DNA of 64,000 nt from Notospermus geniculatus (GCA_002633025.1 NMRB01000292.1:127720-191719); one strand, 5' to 3'. Shown: positions 50,182 through 62,150, counted from the stretch's first letter. Notes: generated from the letters alone by a model not told the origin. Numbers and translations: made by a program.

Positions 50182-51065
50182 AGCATAAAAGATAAAATCT
50201 GAAGAGAGTCTGGTTTAGTCTACCCCCTTGAGGTCACAAGTGTGCCACAGTAGTTGGTGGAAAGGAAGCACACCATGCAGATATGTCATCTACCCACCAT
50301 GTTCGTCCTACGAGGATGAAACCGCCCACTCTCTCCAACGCAGCAAAAGGCATTGCCCAAACCTTCATTTGGGAATCGACTGGGATTTGAACGTCAGATC
50401 TTAGGGTTAAACGGATAAAAACATCTAAACTATTTCTTTCTCCTTAATCTCTTAATATGTCTTCCATTCCATTAGCTCGGAGATGATCATTTTTCCGCCA
50501 CAATAGGCTCTATCGATAAATCAGGCGGTCTCCCGCGCAAGTAGCGTAATAAGTCGCAACCAGACACAAAGACATTACCATAAATAAGAAATATGAGTAG
50601 TACCACAATATATGAGATTATGAGCATAAGATTTCAAGCTGGAGATCACGCGGAGAATAACATTACCTTTGTCTCTAATGATCTTTATTGTGGTTATTAC
50701 TTTTGGTGAACGAAAGATATTGAAGTTGTTCTTTCGAAACATACCAAAGTGATTTGAAACCAGTTTTATGAGAGTTGGCAGCAGTTAATTGATGAATTGA
50801 GAGCTTACAGTTTGTTATGTCATCATTAGCTTTATAGACGTTTAGATAATGGGGGGTAATTCATGATATAGGGGAGGGGGATTTAAGAGCCTGGAATGGG
50901 ACTTGATAGCAGAGGCAACAGGTGGTAGGCACAGCTACATCAGATGGTTTAATCCACTTCCCACTCCAACAAACCCAAGGAGGACAGCTTATTTCATGAA
51001 GTGTATTTTGATAAGAATTCTTGATTATTTGCAGCGCGAATGAAGGGTTTTGTTTCCATGCCCGG
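50182..51065. other. Unassigned intronic stretch
   Basis: Nothing recognisable; a G-rich patch at about 50850-50882. Confidence 0.5.
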
Positions 51066-51310
51066 GTTATGGATCAATGCAAAGGGCTGAAGCAAGCTTT
51101 TTTGGGATTTGAGCGGCTGAGTCTTGGCCTGCGTTATGCATTTTAGTGCAGAGGGCCTTCAGCATGCTTTTGTGGGAATCAGGGGCTGAGTCTTGGCCCA
51201 GTTATGGATTTTAATGCAAAGGCCTTCAGTGACCTTTTTTGGATTTGAGGGGCTGAGTCTTGGCATGGTTATGGATTTTAATGCATGCAGAGTGTCTTGA
51301 GCAAGTTCAG
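51066..51310 (+). repeat. About 66-70-bp minisatellite, about 4 units
   Basis: Unit blocks GTTATGGATTTTAATGCA, AGGGCCTTCAGCATGCTTTT, TGGGATTTGAGGGGCTGAGT, CTTGGCC repeat in order with substitutions and small gaps. Confidence 0.9.
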
Positions 51311-51771
51311 GTTTATCGCAGCCACGGGTTATGGGAGTGAGCCAAAGACACCTCCTGGTGTAGTTTGCATCTAACAGCTCACATGCTGCCTGAGCAACTA
51401 AACAACAATAACTTTAATTGACTTCCAGAATCTCATCTTGGTTGCATGAAGTGGGAGACATAAATTCGACAAATAAACTACACAGCACCATCATAAATTC
51501 CAACATAAAAACAAAGAAAGACACTTCATTATTGGAATGGTGATTTTTCAGCTTAATGTTCACTCTTTGTTGTCAAGGAAAGTTACTTCACACATTCCAA
51601 CAGGCACAATAGACTGAAATTCAATGCATTAATGGTGTCTGTAAATTGCTTCATTCTGCACTAGTAGAAGTAGCGAAATTTGCCTTTTCATAAATTTGTC
51701 TGCGATAATTTCATGTTGTAATTAAGTTTGAGTGATTGATCTTATGACCTGTATTTCATAGTTGTACCCTG

Positions 51772-52007
51772 AAATCAGCAGCACTCTGGGTGATATTGTC
51801 AGATATCTGCTCACCACTGAGCAAAATCGGATGTTGAAGCCAGGTGTGCACTCTGGACAGCAATCTGTGGAATCTTCTCGCCAGCAATTATTGCTCAGGA
51901 CTCAAACAGGTTTGATTTTGTGGGGAGAGGAATCGCTTGTCACCGAGCATATCACCTCGTGTGCTGTGGATGGCGATGGCGAAAAGCGATAACTTTCCAT
52001 GAAAACC
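51772..52007 (-). mobile_element. MITE-1 copy c, extended form
   Basis: Core 51772-51973 with AATCAGCAGCACTCTGGGTG and a mirrored GCATATCACCTCGTGTGCTG. Homology with copy e continues past the core to TGGAAAGTTATCGCTTTTCG on the minus strand, so these two copies share a longer variant. Confidence 0.8.
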
Positions 52008-52770
52008 AAGACTGACTTCGATCGAGGCATGTTCTTGATCTTGAGACAAACAGCAGGTGCAGCAAACACTGACAGAAACTCGAAATGTCATCTGATTAGC
52101 ACATTGACCAAACTTTCTATTTTCTCACAAAATTTGAGAAGAATTCATCAATTTCTTACACCCTCATCAATATAACGAACAAGGCTGCCATTAAACGTCT
52201 TAAAACCCGTCATTTTAAACATTTTCAACATCACGGGAATCGATTCATAATCGACAACCTGACACTTTCTTGAAAACATACGTCGAACATCTCGCGGCAA
52301 TCTCGGTTCATCACGTCGAACTCGGCAAGTCGGAACATTCCTCAGGAAGATCGTTGGCACGTTTCTTTGCATCTTCATTCAGCATCTTCCGTTCATCACC
52401 ATGACTGAGTACAGAAGACGGAACCATCGTCAAATCTGCTCGTCAAGAGACGAACGTTTGACGAGAATATCGCATTAATCGATGACATCAGCGATGACAT
52501 GCGAACATCTTCAGCCGATATCGATGCCGTTATATCAAATTTCATGAATCGGTAAATATTTAACGACAGATCATTAGCAGAACAATCAATGATCAATATT
52601 CCCGCATATTTTATTAGTTTTTCATGAAATGTTGGCAACTGAAAGTCTTGTTAATGGATTTGAAGATTTTGATCGAAATTCTAAGTGGGACGTTCTCAGG
52701 TAAGTAGTTTCAAGTTACCAGCAGTGGTCCCAATTTACCAAAAGAAGATGATAAAGATCTGTAATATTTT
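52008..52770. other. Unassigned intronic stretch
   Basis: Open minus frames at 52148-52378 and 52396-52638 have no recognisable domain. CTCGTCAA...TTGACGAG near 52439-52462 is a short inverted repeat. Confidence 0.45.
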
Positions 52771-53050
52771 CGAGGAGCCGCAGTGGTCTAGTGGCTCGGG
52801 TCTCTGGCTAGCGGTCATGCGGTCCCTGGTTCGAATCCCAGTGTGACGTGAGACTCTGGGCAGGTCTCTTTGCCTTACTGGCCTCTCTCCACCCAGGTGT
52901 ATAAATGGGTACCGGTCTGAAATGCTCAGATTGTAGCACTGAATGAGCAGCACATCCGAGTTCTACTGAATGGTTTCAGGATAGAGGTTAAAGTGTAAAG
53001 TTGGATGACACCTCTTCCGTTTGTAGTTTGACTTAACCAGACTTTTTTTT
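52771..53050 (+). mobile_element. SINE-B copy
   Basis: Head CGAGGAGCCGCAGTGGTCTA, box B CCTGGTTCGAATCCCAGTG, then TGAGACTCTGGGCAGGTCTC, CCAGGTGTATAAATGGGTAC and TGAGCAGCACATCCGAGTTC; the CTGGGG after AGGATAGA is lost. Confidence 0.95.
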
Positions 53051-54034
53051 ACTTTCTGAATTTCACAGCCTTGAAAGTAGTTTCAAGTACCCCAGAGAAG
53101 TTCCATTTGGAGGTTTCAAGCACCCCAGATTAGCTGTTATATTGCATCCTGAGGTAATCCGTGGTTCTTACACTCAGTTCCTCCGCTTGCTCCCAACGTC
53201 ACCAGTGACGTAGGGATCTCGTATATCTGGAGCACTTCACAGTGTGTGTTTTGGTGATAAGCAACTCAAAGTAGCTTTATCTTCCCAAACAAACCATTAT
53301 TCTCAGCCATAATGCAATCATCATCTCTATTAAAGTGTTTGGCAAGCAAATCCGTTGTGTTTACAGCAACATCAAAAATGCATTAATGCCAATTTGTCCA
53401 GTACTTAACGCCTGCTAAGTCAATCTTTTAGTACATAAATAGATGGAACAAGTAGAGACAATGATGTCTTATGTGTCCCCTTCATGGCCGTCTTGGCAAA
53501 TATCAGCAACAGACAAGCTGAATTCTACATACAAAATCTAATAGACTCCATCGCCACGGAGTATATTCCATGTCACGCTAAGTAGAACTGGTTCAGTAGT
53601 GTTGCCGCTGTACATAATGTACTACAGGAACAGGTCAGGTTGACTTGAAATGCACAGCTAGCGCATCTCGCCATAACTTGCCAGTACATTGCTGTGTAAT
53701 ATACACATGAAGACAGTGCAAGTTATCCTGAAATTGCTGCAAGGGATTGGTCTCTTCCTCAGGGGGTTGATTTGATTTTCTGATGATAGAACCATGAATG
53801 AATTGGCGAAGAATAATGGACGAATAATGGCCGGGAGGCTAAGGCATATAGAGGAGGACGGCATGTGGATCCAGGGTTGAAGATAAAGATTCCAGACTCA
53901 GAAAAGGATGCATGATGATTCAAGAGGCCGTTACACCAAAGGAACTCCAAGTTCAGTAAGGCTGTAACACGTTTTGTTAATGGGTTGCAGGAGTTTCACA
54001 GAAAACTGAGAGGAGCGTGATCTTATAGCATGTC
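53051..54034. other. Unassigned intronic stretch
   Basis: Nothing recognisable. Confidence 0.5.
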
Positions 54035-54277
54035 TAGCGCCTTGATAGCCTAGTGGTTATCACATCCACTTAGCAAGCGGCAGGTCGTGAGTTCGAACCC
54101 CGCGCCTTTCGCATGGGACAGTAAGCCATGCTGCCTTGTCCCTTGTCCCTTTGCAAGGGCAAGTAAAAGACCCCTCCAAGTGAGGAACATGAGTAGCTTG
54201 AGATGGCCTCTTCCGTACTTACCAGGGCCAATAATGGCTTCGGCCCTGACGGAAAAATCTACTACAAATACAAATAC
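54035..54277 (+). mobile_element. SINE-A copy
   Basis: Head GCGCCTTGATAGCCTAGTGG, TTATCACATCCACTTAGCA, box B GTGAGTTCGAACCCCGC; the ATGGGATTAATCATCCC block is deleted; body and tail ACTACAAATACAAATACC intact. Confidence 0.95.
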
Positions 54278-54817
54278 CTTCATACGTTCGAGCATATTCC
54301 AAAGGCGAAGTGACCGTAGGCCTTGAAATCTGAAGGTGTTTGTCTCAGATACTACACTGATCACATCAGGGTAGCTAGACCCTGACGGAAAGAATTACGA
54401 ACTTCTCTCAGATGGTGCCGAACACCCAGGGATGTCTGGGTCAGATGGTCATATACTGCACAAACCACAAATGAGCATCAGCACATTAGCTACCATACCA
54501 GTCAAAGGATCCAAACCTCCAATTATTTTTTTCTCATCAATGAGGCATCACGTTAATGATAATGATCACCACGTCGCTCCACCAATCAAATCGTATGTGA
54601 CATCAAAGGCTGGTATCAGGTGATACAGAAAATCGTTGCGGAAGACGCCTTCCGATGCGAGGATACGGGCATCAAACGGAGAGGCAGATTTTTGACAAGA
54701 ATGTCATTGGGTATTGGTTAATCTTAACCACATCTTGCCCAGTTCGCTCTTTGAGATATCAACATGATTGGCTAATCTTGCATTTTCTTGATACTGCCAA
54801 ATCTTTGGGTGGTCAGA

Positions 54818-54880
54818 CTGGTGCAGTGCAACATCAACACCTGTCACCTCTAATGCAGTGGGTTCAATTCCTAGTCTTCA
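54818..54880 (+). mobile_element. SINE-D-type tRNA-like head
   Basis: ACTGGTGCAGTGCAACATC, CACCTGTCACCTCTAATGC and GTGGGTTCAATTCCTAGTC in tRNA box order. Confidence 0.55.
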
Positions 54881-55021
54881 CCCATTCTTCATCTAACCAA
54901 CAGAAAAAGCCTCTTATACAACACAAATTTTTTTCAGATATCTGGTTTCCTCCTGCATTACATTGGGTTGTCAATAGTGTCCACATATTCCTCTTGCTAT
55001 GTTTTGCACTTAGCTCTCAAC

Positions 55022-55180
55022 AGCCCTTTTCCCACGATGTCGGTTCGATCCGGTTCACTTACTTTTTACCATGAAAAGGGAAGGATAGTACTGGTCACAT
55101 GGCTTTTTCATGGATGGTACATGAAGGAAGTGAACTGGCCTTGAACCGGATCAAACCGACTTGAGTAAAAAGGGATAATG
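55022..55180. mobile_element. CGGTTCGATCCGG palindromic MITE
   Basis: The left AGCCCTTTTCCCACGATGTC, GGTTCGATCCGGTTCACTT is mirrored by AAGTGAACTGGCC, TTGAACCGGATCAAACCGAC, TTGAGTAAAAAGGG. Related ends occur at 56428-56600 and 59036-59150. Confidence 0.75.
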
Positions 55181-55552
55181 CCACGGAAATAACTTTAAAA
55201 CGCCTGATTGCCCAGGCATGATCTGACCAACCCACGCATCCATAATCCACCACATCCGTCTATTTCTAATTCAAATTCTAAATCTCATGTTTTTAAATGT
55301 CAGCTCGCATCAAATGACAGCAATAAAACAAACATGTCATTCACCTTCAATCTTTTCCTGCGTCTTAAAAAGTTGTCTCAGAATTCAAGCATATCGCATA
55401 CATGGTATTGTTCCACACAATGGAATCAACATCCTTCTTTCTGAGCTGAGCCGTCCTCAAGGTTATTGCCAACGATAACGCTTCAAATTTCTCATTGTTC
55501 AAGCGTTGAATGCTACACAGGCAAAAACAATAGTAGTAGGAGAATTCAGTTC

Positions 55553-55637
55553 AAAGCCAGCAGCACAACAGGCGATATCACAGGCGGTCTGCTCGCCACC
55601 GATCTTCTCGCCAGCCATGGCAGACTAGGCGATGATC
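55553..55637 (+). mobile_element. MITE-1 copy d, left end only
   Basis: AAAGCCAGCAGCACAACAGG, CGATATCACAGGCGGTCTGC, TCGCCACCGATCTTCTCGCC, then diverges. Confidence 0.75.
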
Positions 55638-55739
55638 GTTTTTGTGTGTGCAGAGGCACTATCGATGTTTCCACCTGCTCGGTATTGTTCCATGGAGGCT
55701 GCCGTTTTGGATATCATGTGATCCGAGCATGAATGCTGA

Positions 55740-55972
55740 TTGGTTTTCAATGAAAATTATCGCTTCCCGTCATTGCCGTCCACAGCACACCAGGCGATAT
55801 GCTCAGTGACGAGCGATTCCTCTTGCCACAAAATCAAACCTGTTACTGGTAGATAATCGCTAGCGAGAAGATTCCATGGACTGCTGTCCAGCGCACACCA
55901 GACTGCAACAGTCCATTTTGCTCCTTGGCGACAAGATTGCTTGTGATATCGCCTGGTGTGCTCCTAGGCTTC
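55740..55972 (+). mobile_element. MITE-1 copy e, extended form
   Basis: GGTTTTCAATGAAAATTATC, then the MITE-1 core CACAGCACACCAGGCGATAT ... TGTGATATCGCCTGGTGTGC, TCCTAGGCTT. Collinear on the opposite strand with copy c over about 200 bp. Confidence 0.85.
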
Positions 55973-56427
55973 ACCAAGCTGGATCTGGGACAACACCAAG
56001 AATACATGGCCGATCAACCTTGACAGTTCCTCCCAAAGAATCGCTACCTTTGAGAAAATCCCTCCTGCACCAAAAACAGGTGTTTTCTCCACAAAGCTTT
56101 GCACGCGGTTAAAAATCACTTGCCGTTAGCCGTAACCACCTGTACTCACTTTACAATCCACTTAAAAATGGGAGAAGCCACTTTTTCCAAACTCGTTCCA
56201 GCACTGCTGTGGTTTTTACCATTTATTCAGCGACTGTTAACCAGGGGAAACATGAAGCCATTTGTTTGTACCTTACTTTGCGATGCTGCGTTTTGTTTTT
56301 TCCTAATTCCTAACAAGAGAATCAGGTGATGTGGCAAAATCTGTCAGTATGGGGTCAGAATAGAGATAAGTTTGCGTTTCACAGGTTCCTGAAGATCTAA
56401 TCTTTTAGCCTACTGAATGCCTCTATA

Positions 56428-56600
56428 ACCCTTTTTACACTTGCTCGGTTGAAGCCAAACTGGACCTGGACCGAGCCCACTTACACTGCCATTTGATACT
56501 GGGACAAGCCGACTCGCCCCGTTTACACGGGCAAAATTGTACTGAACCGTGCTGGGTCGGACCGAGCATGGTTAAAATTCCATAGTGTAAATGGGGCTTA
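56428..56600 (+). mobile_element. CTCGGTCC-type MITE, copy 2
   Basis: The left CCCTTTTTACACTTGCTCGG is matched in reverse by ACCGAGCATGG...AGTGTAAATGGGG. Interior shared with 34653-34823 on the opposite strand. Confidence 0.75.
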
Positions 56601-57573
56601 TGTCAAATTGAGATTCCCTCATATAGCTCCTGAAGGCAAAAGTGGACTTGGACAGAGTTTTTAACTCCACAAGGAAAGGGTTAAATACATTAAATTCAGA
56701 TATTTTCGTACGCCTAACAAACTCTTAAGCTAATTACCCCAATTCCCTGTCAACCTATTATGATAACTAAATATTTATAACACATAATAAAATTTGCATA
56801 ACTACCAAACTAACGAGCTGATCAAGTTTTTAAAATACGGCGTGCCAGAATTTGACAGAAATTACAACTCAATTTCATCCTAGTAAATTTCATCTTAGAA
56901 CTTTGATGACAAAATGAAATTGTAGTGAATCATTGCAAGAATTATGATAAACCGTGTCGGCAAAATACAATACATAACTAATGAACTATGCATGGAAAAT
57001 CGGTGAACTCGGTTCAGACGCTACGATAAGTGTTTGACGAAATGTACTAACTCAACGCATTCGAAGGACATCCATCCCGACACTAACGTCCACTCAACCA
57101 TGACGACATCTAAACGTTCTAAACGACTATTTTCACACCAATTGGATCTTGAGAAATCCCCCAATCGACTCTTACACTCACTCCATTGAATCCTGGGAAT
57201 GTGTAGCGTAATCGATCGCTTTGAGTGTGGTGAGACGGCGAAATGTTTTTCTTTTCCACTCATTAGACAAGACAAGAATTCCGAGATTCTTCCGTTCACG
57301 GCCATTCTAGCGTAAATGAGTATTTGTTTCAAATGAGGAGATCGACTTTTACAAATTTTTTAAGTAGAAGAGTACCCAATTCCAAATCTACCTTGATTTT
57401 AAAATCTGCCGAAGATTTGTGGAGTTGCTGGAATGAATCCACCTTTGTTCTTATCAGCCGCAAACTCAGCGTGAGGGTGATTCTCAGAGCTTCCTTTCTG
57501 CAAGGCTTACGCATCTTCAAGGTGACATTCACACCTCATCAGGCTCTTAAAGTGCCACTGTATGCCTGAGGTA
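56601..57573. other. Unassigned intronic stretch
   Basis: A minus frame at 57021-57332 is open for 103 codons with no recognisable domain. No repeat recognised. Confidence 0.45.
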
Positions 57574-57581
57574 TGCCTCAG

Positions 57582-57999
57582 TCAATCTCGTACCCAGAGA
57601 TTCGTTACGCTCGGGCCGAGGTTGTAGGTCGCTCCACTAATCTCTGGAGACGGCTAGCCATTTCACGCCTTAGGTGTGATTTTTGGTATCGTGCAATTTT
57701 AGACCGAATTTTAACCACAAATGCACTGAAATGACTTGAGATGACTTGAGTATAAAATGTACACACAAAAATGTCCTTAGAAAGGTTTTTTCGAGGGATC
57801 TGTTGTATTTATTGAGGAAAATCCACAGCCTACTTGGCGCACTGTATAAACTTGGAGTGAAGCGGGATGCGCCGTGTGTAACGCATTTGCCTTTCATTTT
57901 GGTTCCCGAAGCCACCGCTAGGGCTTAGCCGTCACCAGAGATTAGTGTAGCGACCATCAACCTCGGCCGAGCGTAAATAATCTCTGGGTACGAGATTGA
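57582..57999. mobile_element. 418-bp long-TIR element with 8-bp target duplication
   Basis: TIRs of about 78 bp: left TCAATCTCGTACCCAGAGAT ... CGAGGTTGTAGGTCGCTCCA, CTAATCTCTGGAGACGGCT; right is its mirror, ending ATCTCTGGGTACGAGATTGA. TGCCTCAG flanks both sides exactly (57574-57581 and 58000-58007). The interior has no transposase frame, so it is non-autonomous. An 8-bp duplication fits hAT, P or Merlin superfamilies. Confidence 0.93.
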
Positions 58000-58007
58000 T
58001 GCCTCAG

Positions 58008-59035
58008 CATCCCTCCCCTGGTGGCAGAATCAGGAACCAACATGATAAGAGTGGTGTCCATAGCCAGCGAGATTGATAGTACGACAAAACTTTAGCTGAC
58101 AAAATGACCACCATCCGTTTCATCACTTGAGATGTTTGACGTGCTGTGATAGCATAACTAACCTTGCATCAACTAATTGTACATGTATGTGTGACAACAG
58201 TCTCCATGCCTAAGTGCTAACTTAGATCATTCAAACACGTAGATTCGAACAGTCTTGTCGAGCAGGTATGATCGGTGTGTACACTCATGATGATCATGAT
58301 CAACCTCGCCACCATGAATTATGCTGTGTGTAAACGGTATACATTGATCGTGTGTATAAAGCTGCGAATGAGGTCACCATAATAAGATCCACTATGATGA
58401 CATCACGAAACCAGGTCACTGAAACACGGTGTGCCGCTTTAAACACCACCTCTCTTTTTCTTTTGCCAATTCAGAAGTGAGATTCCCGCCAACATGAACA
58501 CTTCACCTTTACCGGTAAGTACACTAACTCGAGAAGACTCCACTTGATCCGGAGCTTCTAGGCTTAGCAGGTCATCATTTTCAAACAGAAAGATCCAACC
58601 TTCACAGACACCGAGATCAGCTCGCTCAAACACCCTAGGAAGAAGTGGCTCCAACTTCTCACATGGATGGATTCAACCAATTTTAAAGCTTTCAGGCATG
58701 GTGGGCGTCTATCAGCACGCTGCAGGTCTTGATAAGGTACGGCAGCTTTTTGAGTAAAGCTGTGAACACCATGATCACAGATAAAAATTCCACATTTTGT
58801 GCTAAGTGATCCCTGCCTCGTTTGAGCCACGTCTTGCTATCTTTCAATGAAGTTCTTTAACTTCAAAGGCATTTCACTAACTTCGCAGCAAAGGAGAACA
58901 GCTTGTTTTTAAATGAAAACGGTTCGGACTGCCTCTCCTTGCCTGCGCTCACCTGTAAGTGGCTTTCTCTGTCTACAAAGAGACAGATCGAACACAAGTA
59001 CCCGAACACATCTGAGACTGCAGCGTGAACACGCC
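58008..59035. other. Unassigned intronic stretch
   Basis: Nothing recognisable. Confidence 0.5.
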
Positions 59036-59150
59036 TCGAGCCAGTTCGGTTGGATCAGGTCTCGATTTCATTCTACACGATAAAAATAATTGGGACTGAT
59101 CTCGACTGGTACGAAGTCGGCTTCAACCCTTCTCGTGTAAAAAGGGCTGA
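59036..59150. mobile_element. CGGTT(C/G)GATC-type MITE, decayed
   Basis: GAGCCAGTTCGGTTGGATCA, GGTCTCGA mirrored by TCGACTGGTACGAAGTCGGC and CTCGTGTAAAAAGGGCTGAT; similar ends to 55022-55180. Confidence 0.5.
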
Positions 59151-60090
59151 TGGGATATATTTTAGATCTACTTGGCAAGCAGAGGTAACCCCTTTGGAAA
59201 CCATAAATTAGACTGCACTGTTCAGATGGCGCATACCATGTTGGCCTAGGCCTGCCCGAGTCAAGCCGCGCAACACAACAATACCCATCATCAATGACTC
59301 CATGTATTCAAATACACAAACAGAGACAGATGGGCTTGATGATTCAGTGGTGCATATTGTCTGAACAAGACAGTATGTATGGACGGTGCCTGGTGATGAA
59401 ATATTATAGAAATATGCATGCCATAATAGCCCTAGATGAACTTTGCATTCAGGCCTATGGAGGATACAAACATCAGAGAGAGAGAGAGCGATCGAGGTAA
59501 TTACACATATATAGGACACCGTCACCGTCACCATCACCTCGCTCGGTGTCAACATCAGTAACGTCCCCTTTCAGCGCTACAAAATCATTGCGAGACAAAT
59601 AATCCTAAACCGCACAATGACAACACCATCCCCTCCCAACAATCACGGCAAGAAAAACCGTCAACATTGTTCTGCCTAATCCCATTTCAAGGTATTAACT
59701 TAACGCTGTATCAGACACACAAAGACAATATTGGCTTCGTCCATACACGGCAGCATCAACCGAGATAAGAGACTGCTCACAGAGGCTGGTAAACATTGGT
59801 GGAGAGGGACAGCTTTGATCCGGGGACTCTAACGGATGGATGACATCGATCAGTTACCGTGCGTGTTGGCAGAAATTGTCCATGCTGTATCAAATGTACA
59901 GCAAGATAAGCCGCTCCATCCATCCCAATACTCTGTACAGGGAGCAGGCGGTACCTACAAACATGACTCTCCCTCATGTCTGGATCTGAATTCATCCCCT
60001 GTTGTCATGTCAGACTCCACTTCCGTCCGTATACTTGTGTCCTAGTTTGGCAACGCTTTGTACAGTCCCTCAGAACTTGTGAATGTTGCC
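59151..60090. other. Unassigned intronic stretch
   Basis: A short GA microsatellite (AGAGAGAGAGAGCG) at about 59475-59489. Nothing else recognised. Confidence 0.5.
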
Positions 60091-60299
60091 AAAGTCAGCA
60101 GCACCCCAGGCGATATCGCGAGCAAGATCAGTTGTGACGCCAGGTGTGTACTGGACAGCGATGCGTGGAATCCTCTCGCCAGCGATGATCGCCCATTATC
60201 AAACAATACCAAGACCGATATTGCCCAGTCTGCGGTGGTTGGTGAGAAGATCGGTGTAGACTAGATCAATTGCGATATCGCCTGGTGTGCTGCTGGCTT
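60091..60299. mobile_element. MITE-1 copy f, best preserved ends
   Basis: Left AAAGTCAGCAGCACCCCAGG, CGATATCGCG; right TTGCGATATCGCCTGGTGTG, CTGCTGGCTT. Interior GACGCCAGGTGTGTACTGGA, CAGCGATGCGTGGAATCCTC. An open frame of 68 codons inside is fortuitous. Confidence 0.9.
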
Positions 60300-61004
60300 G
60301 AGTCTCTGATGTTGTGCAAAGGGTACAGTCTCATGGATTGGTTTCCCACAGAGTCTTCATTTGTTCCCGTCCCTCATGTCTGACCTCTCCACCCCACTCA
60401 CCCTGACAATATCTTGGGACCACTTTACTTCCTGCAGTACAATTACTTGTGTCTCCCAACAATCGCTAAGGACCAGCGAGCTTCCAACGGTCCTGGTACC
60501 CAGCAACGAGTAGGGGCCTGTCCGTCTCCATCCAGGCGTTCCCGACAACCTCCAGAGACCACCACAAAGACAACCACACCTCGTGCTCTGCACTGTCACT
60601 TTCTGTCAAATTTGCCACGGTCAATGAATCATGCACCACAATAATCATCTCGCAATAAAGAAGTTCTTCTCCTGGTCAGGCTTGTCCGGCGGGCAAGTCC
60701 ACCGTTACCACTGCGGTCAGGGCATTGTCTTATGACCATCTCAATCTGCACTGCATTTTGCTGATGGGGTTGCCATGGTCATCTGTACATTACATCAGCA
60801 TGTGACACAACGAGTTCTCCCAGAGGTCTGGCTCCACACTCCAGGCAAATCAACCACTGGTAACAAGATCTGGCTCTGGTCAGGGTATTCTCTCAGAACC
60901 ACAAGCATTTCTAAACCTCACTCTTGAAGTCTGGTAGAACAGCACCATCACATTATTCAGTTGGATGGTGAAGGGTCAAAATCAGCGCTACCTTCTAAAC
61001 CATT
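60300..61004. other. Unassigned intronic stretch
   Basis: Nothing recognisable. Confidence 0.5.
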
Positions 61005-61145
61005 CCCCAGGAATAAATCTCGGCCATTTTAGAGGCACTGTGCAGAAACTTGGGCGCTTGTGAATTCTGTTAGTAGAAATGTCGTGGATAAAAAGTGTCG
61101 TTTTCATAAAGTTTGCACCGTGCCCATCAGAAATCCTAGATATAA
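61005..61145. repeat. Dispersed repeat, copy 2 (short form of 12066-12396)
   Basis: AATAAATCTCGGCCATTTTA, GTTAGTAGAAATGTCG, AAAGTTTGCACCGTGCCCAT and CAGAAATCCTAGA match 12066-12396 in order, with the central part deleted. Confidence 0.6.
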
Positions 61146-61436
61146 CCATGCAAATCGCAAAGACACAGAAACTGATACCAAAGATTCCTACTTACCCTTA
61201 TTCTCCTCATGGCAGCCACAATTTCAACACGGCTACTTGGACGTGGTACGTCCAATGTTCCGATATACTGCAATGAGAAAATGACAACGACATAGAGTTA
61301 TCATGCCAGGCAAAGAAGCTTAATTGTGACAGTTCATTCACCTGGAAATAAAGTAATATTTTGTTAACCATGATGGTTTTGACGATAGTAGACACAAAGT
61401 CTCACTTCTGGGATCTCTAGGCATACTAGAAAGTGC

Positions 61437-61540
61437 CTGAGGAAGACCCCGAATGGGGTCGAAAATTTGTGAATTTCGAAGACGACTTTATGTTTACTAT
61501 CATTTTGTGTGTCGTTTTTTGTGCTCTATGTTGGATATGA
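61437..61540 (+). repeat. Stem-loop repeat with hammerhead-like core, copy 1
   Basis: CTGAGGAAGACCCCGAATGG, GGTCGAAAATTTG, then GAAGACGACTT and ATCATTTTGTGTGTCG. GACCCC pairs with GGGGTC around a GAAT loop. The same order occurs on the minus strand at 62267-62345 with a changed loop. CTGANGA before the stem and GAAA after it are the hammerhead core motifs, but an extra A lies before the stem. Confidence 0.7.
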
Positions 61541-61568
61541 TGGTTTTGACAATTATTTTTTTACTGAT

Positions 61569-61701
61569 CAGTGTTTCCGCTAGGGGGGGGGGGGGACAGG
61601 GAGGGTATCCCCTCTTAAAAGTCTAAATGTGTGTTTTTGGCCAAGAATTCTGTCAAATTTTCTCTTTATCCCCCTCAAACAAATTCCTGGCAGAAACACT
61701 G
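61569..61701. mobile_element. CAGTGTTTC-ended MITE, 133 bp
   Basis: Begins CAGTGTTTCCGCTAGG and ends CCTGGCAGAAACACTG: inverted CAGTGTTTC termini, hAT-like. No 8-bp duplication visible. Confidence 0.75.
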
Positions 61702-62150
61702 CCGATAACTAAATTACAGGTGCCTCTACAAATATTTTACTTGTTCTTGACATGTACCGGTTCGGTACCCTCCAACGCTTATTTTTCAGTTTTTCCTGTG
61801 GAACGCAATAACCCATTAGCCATGTTAGCGTAACTGCATCGCTACCAAATAATGGTTTTCTTCCGACGACAAGCTTAAGTTTCTAGTCAATAGCAGCATA
61901 GTGTGAGAATTGAATTTTCTCTGTTTCTGTATGGCGATGATGTCAATTTCAGAGTCTCAGACCAAATTACAATGATGAGGTTTTTCACTTTGGGGCTATG
62001 GATATTGAAAAACGGTCCTAGAGGTCTACTTGCGGTCGGGAACCATCTAGATGATATTCATCACTGGTTATTGCACCAGTTCACTCGATGCTTGCACATT
62101 AACCATTTGGAACCCCATGATCCAAAAAGACAGGGGCTTACAATAGCTGG

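Noticed and set aside
60058-60264. 68-codon plus-strand frame
   Set aside because: Lies almost wholly inside MITE-1 copy f; the same words occur in non-open copies.
61437-61470. Functional hammerhead ribozyme
   Set aside because: Core words are present, but an extra A precedes stem II and I could not draw stems I and III. Kept only as a hammerhead-like repeat.
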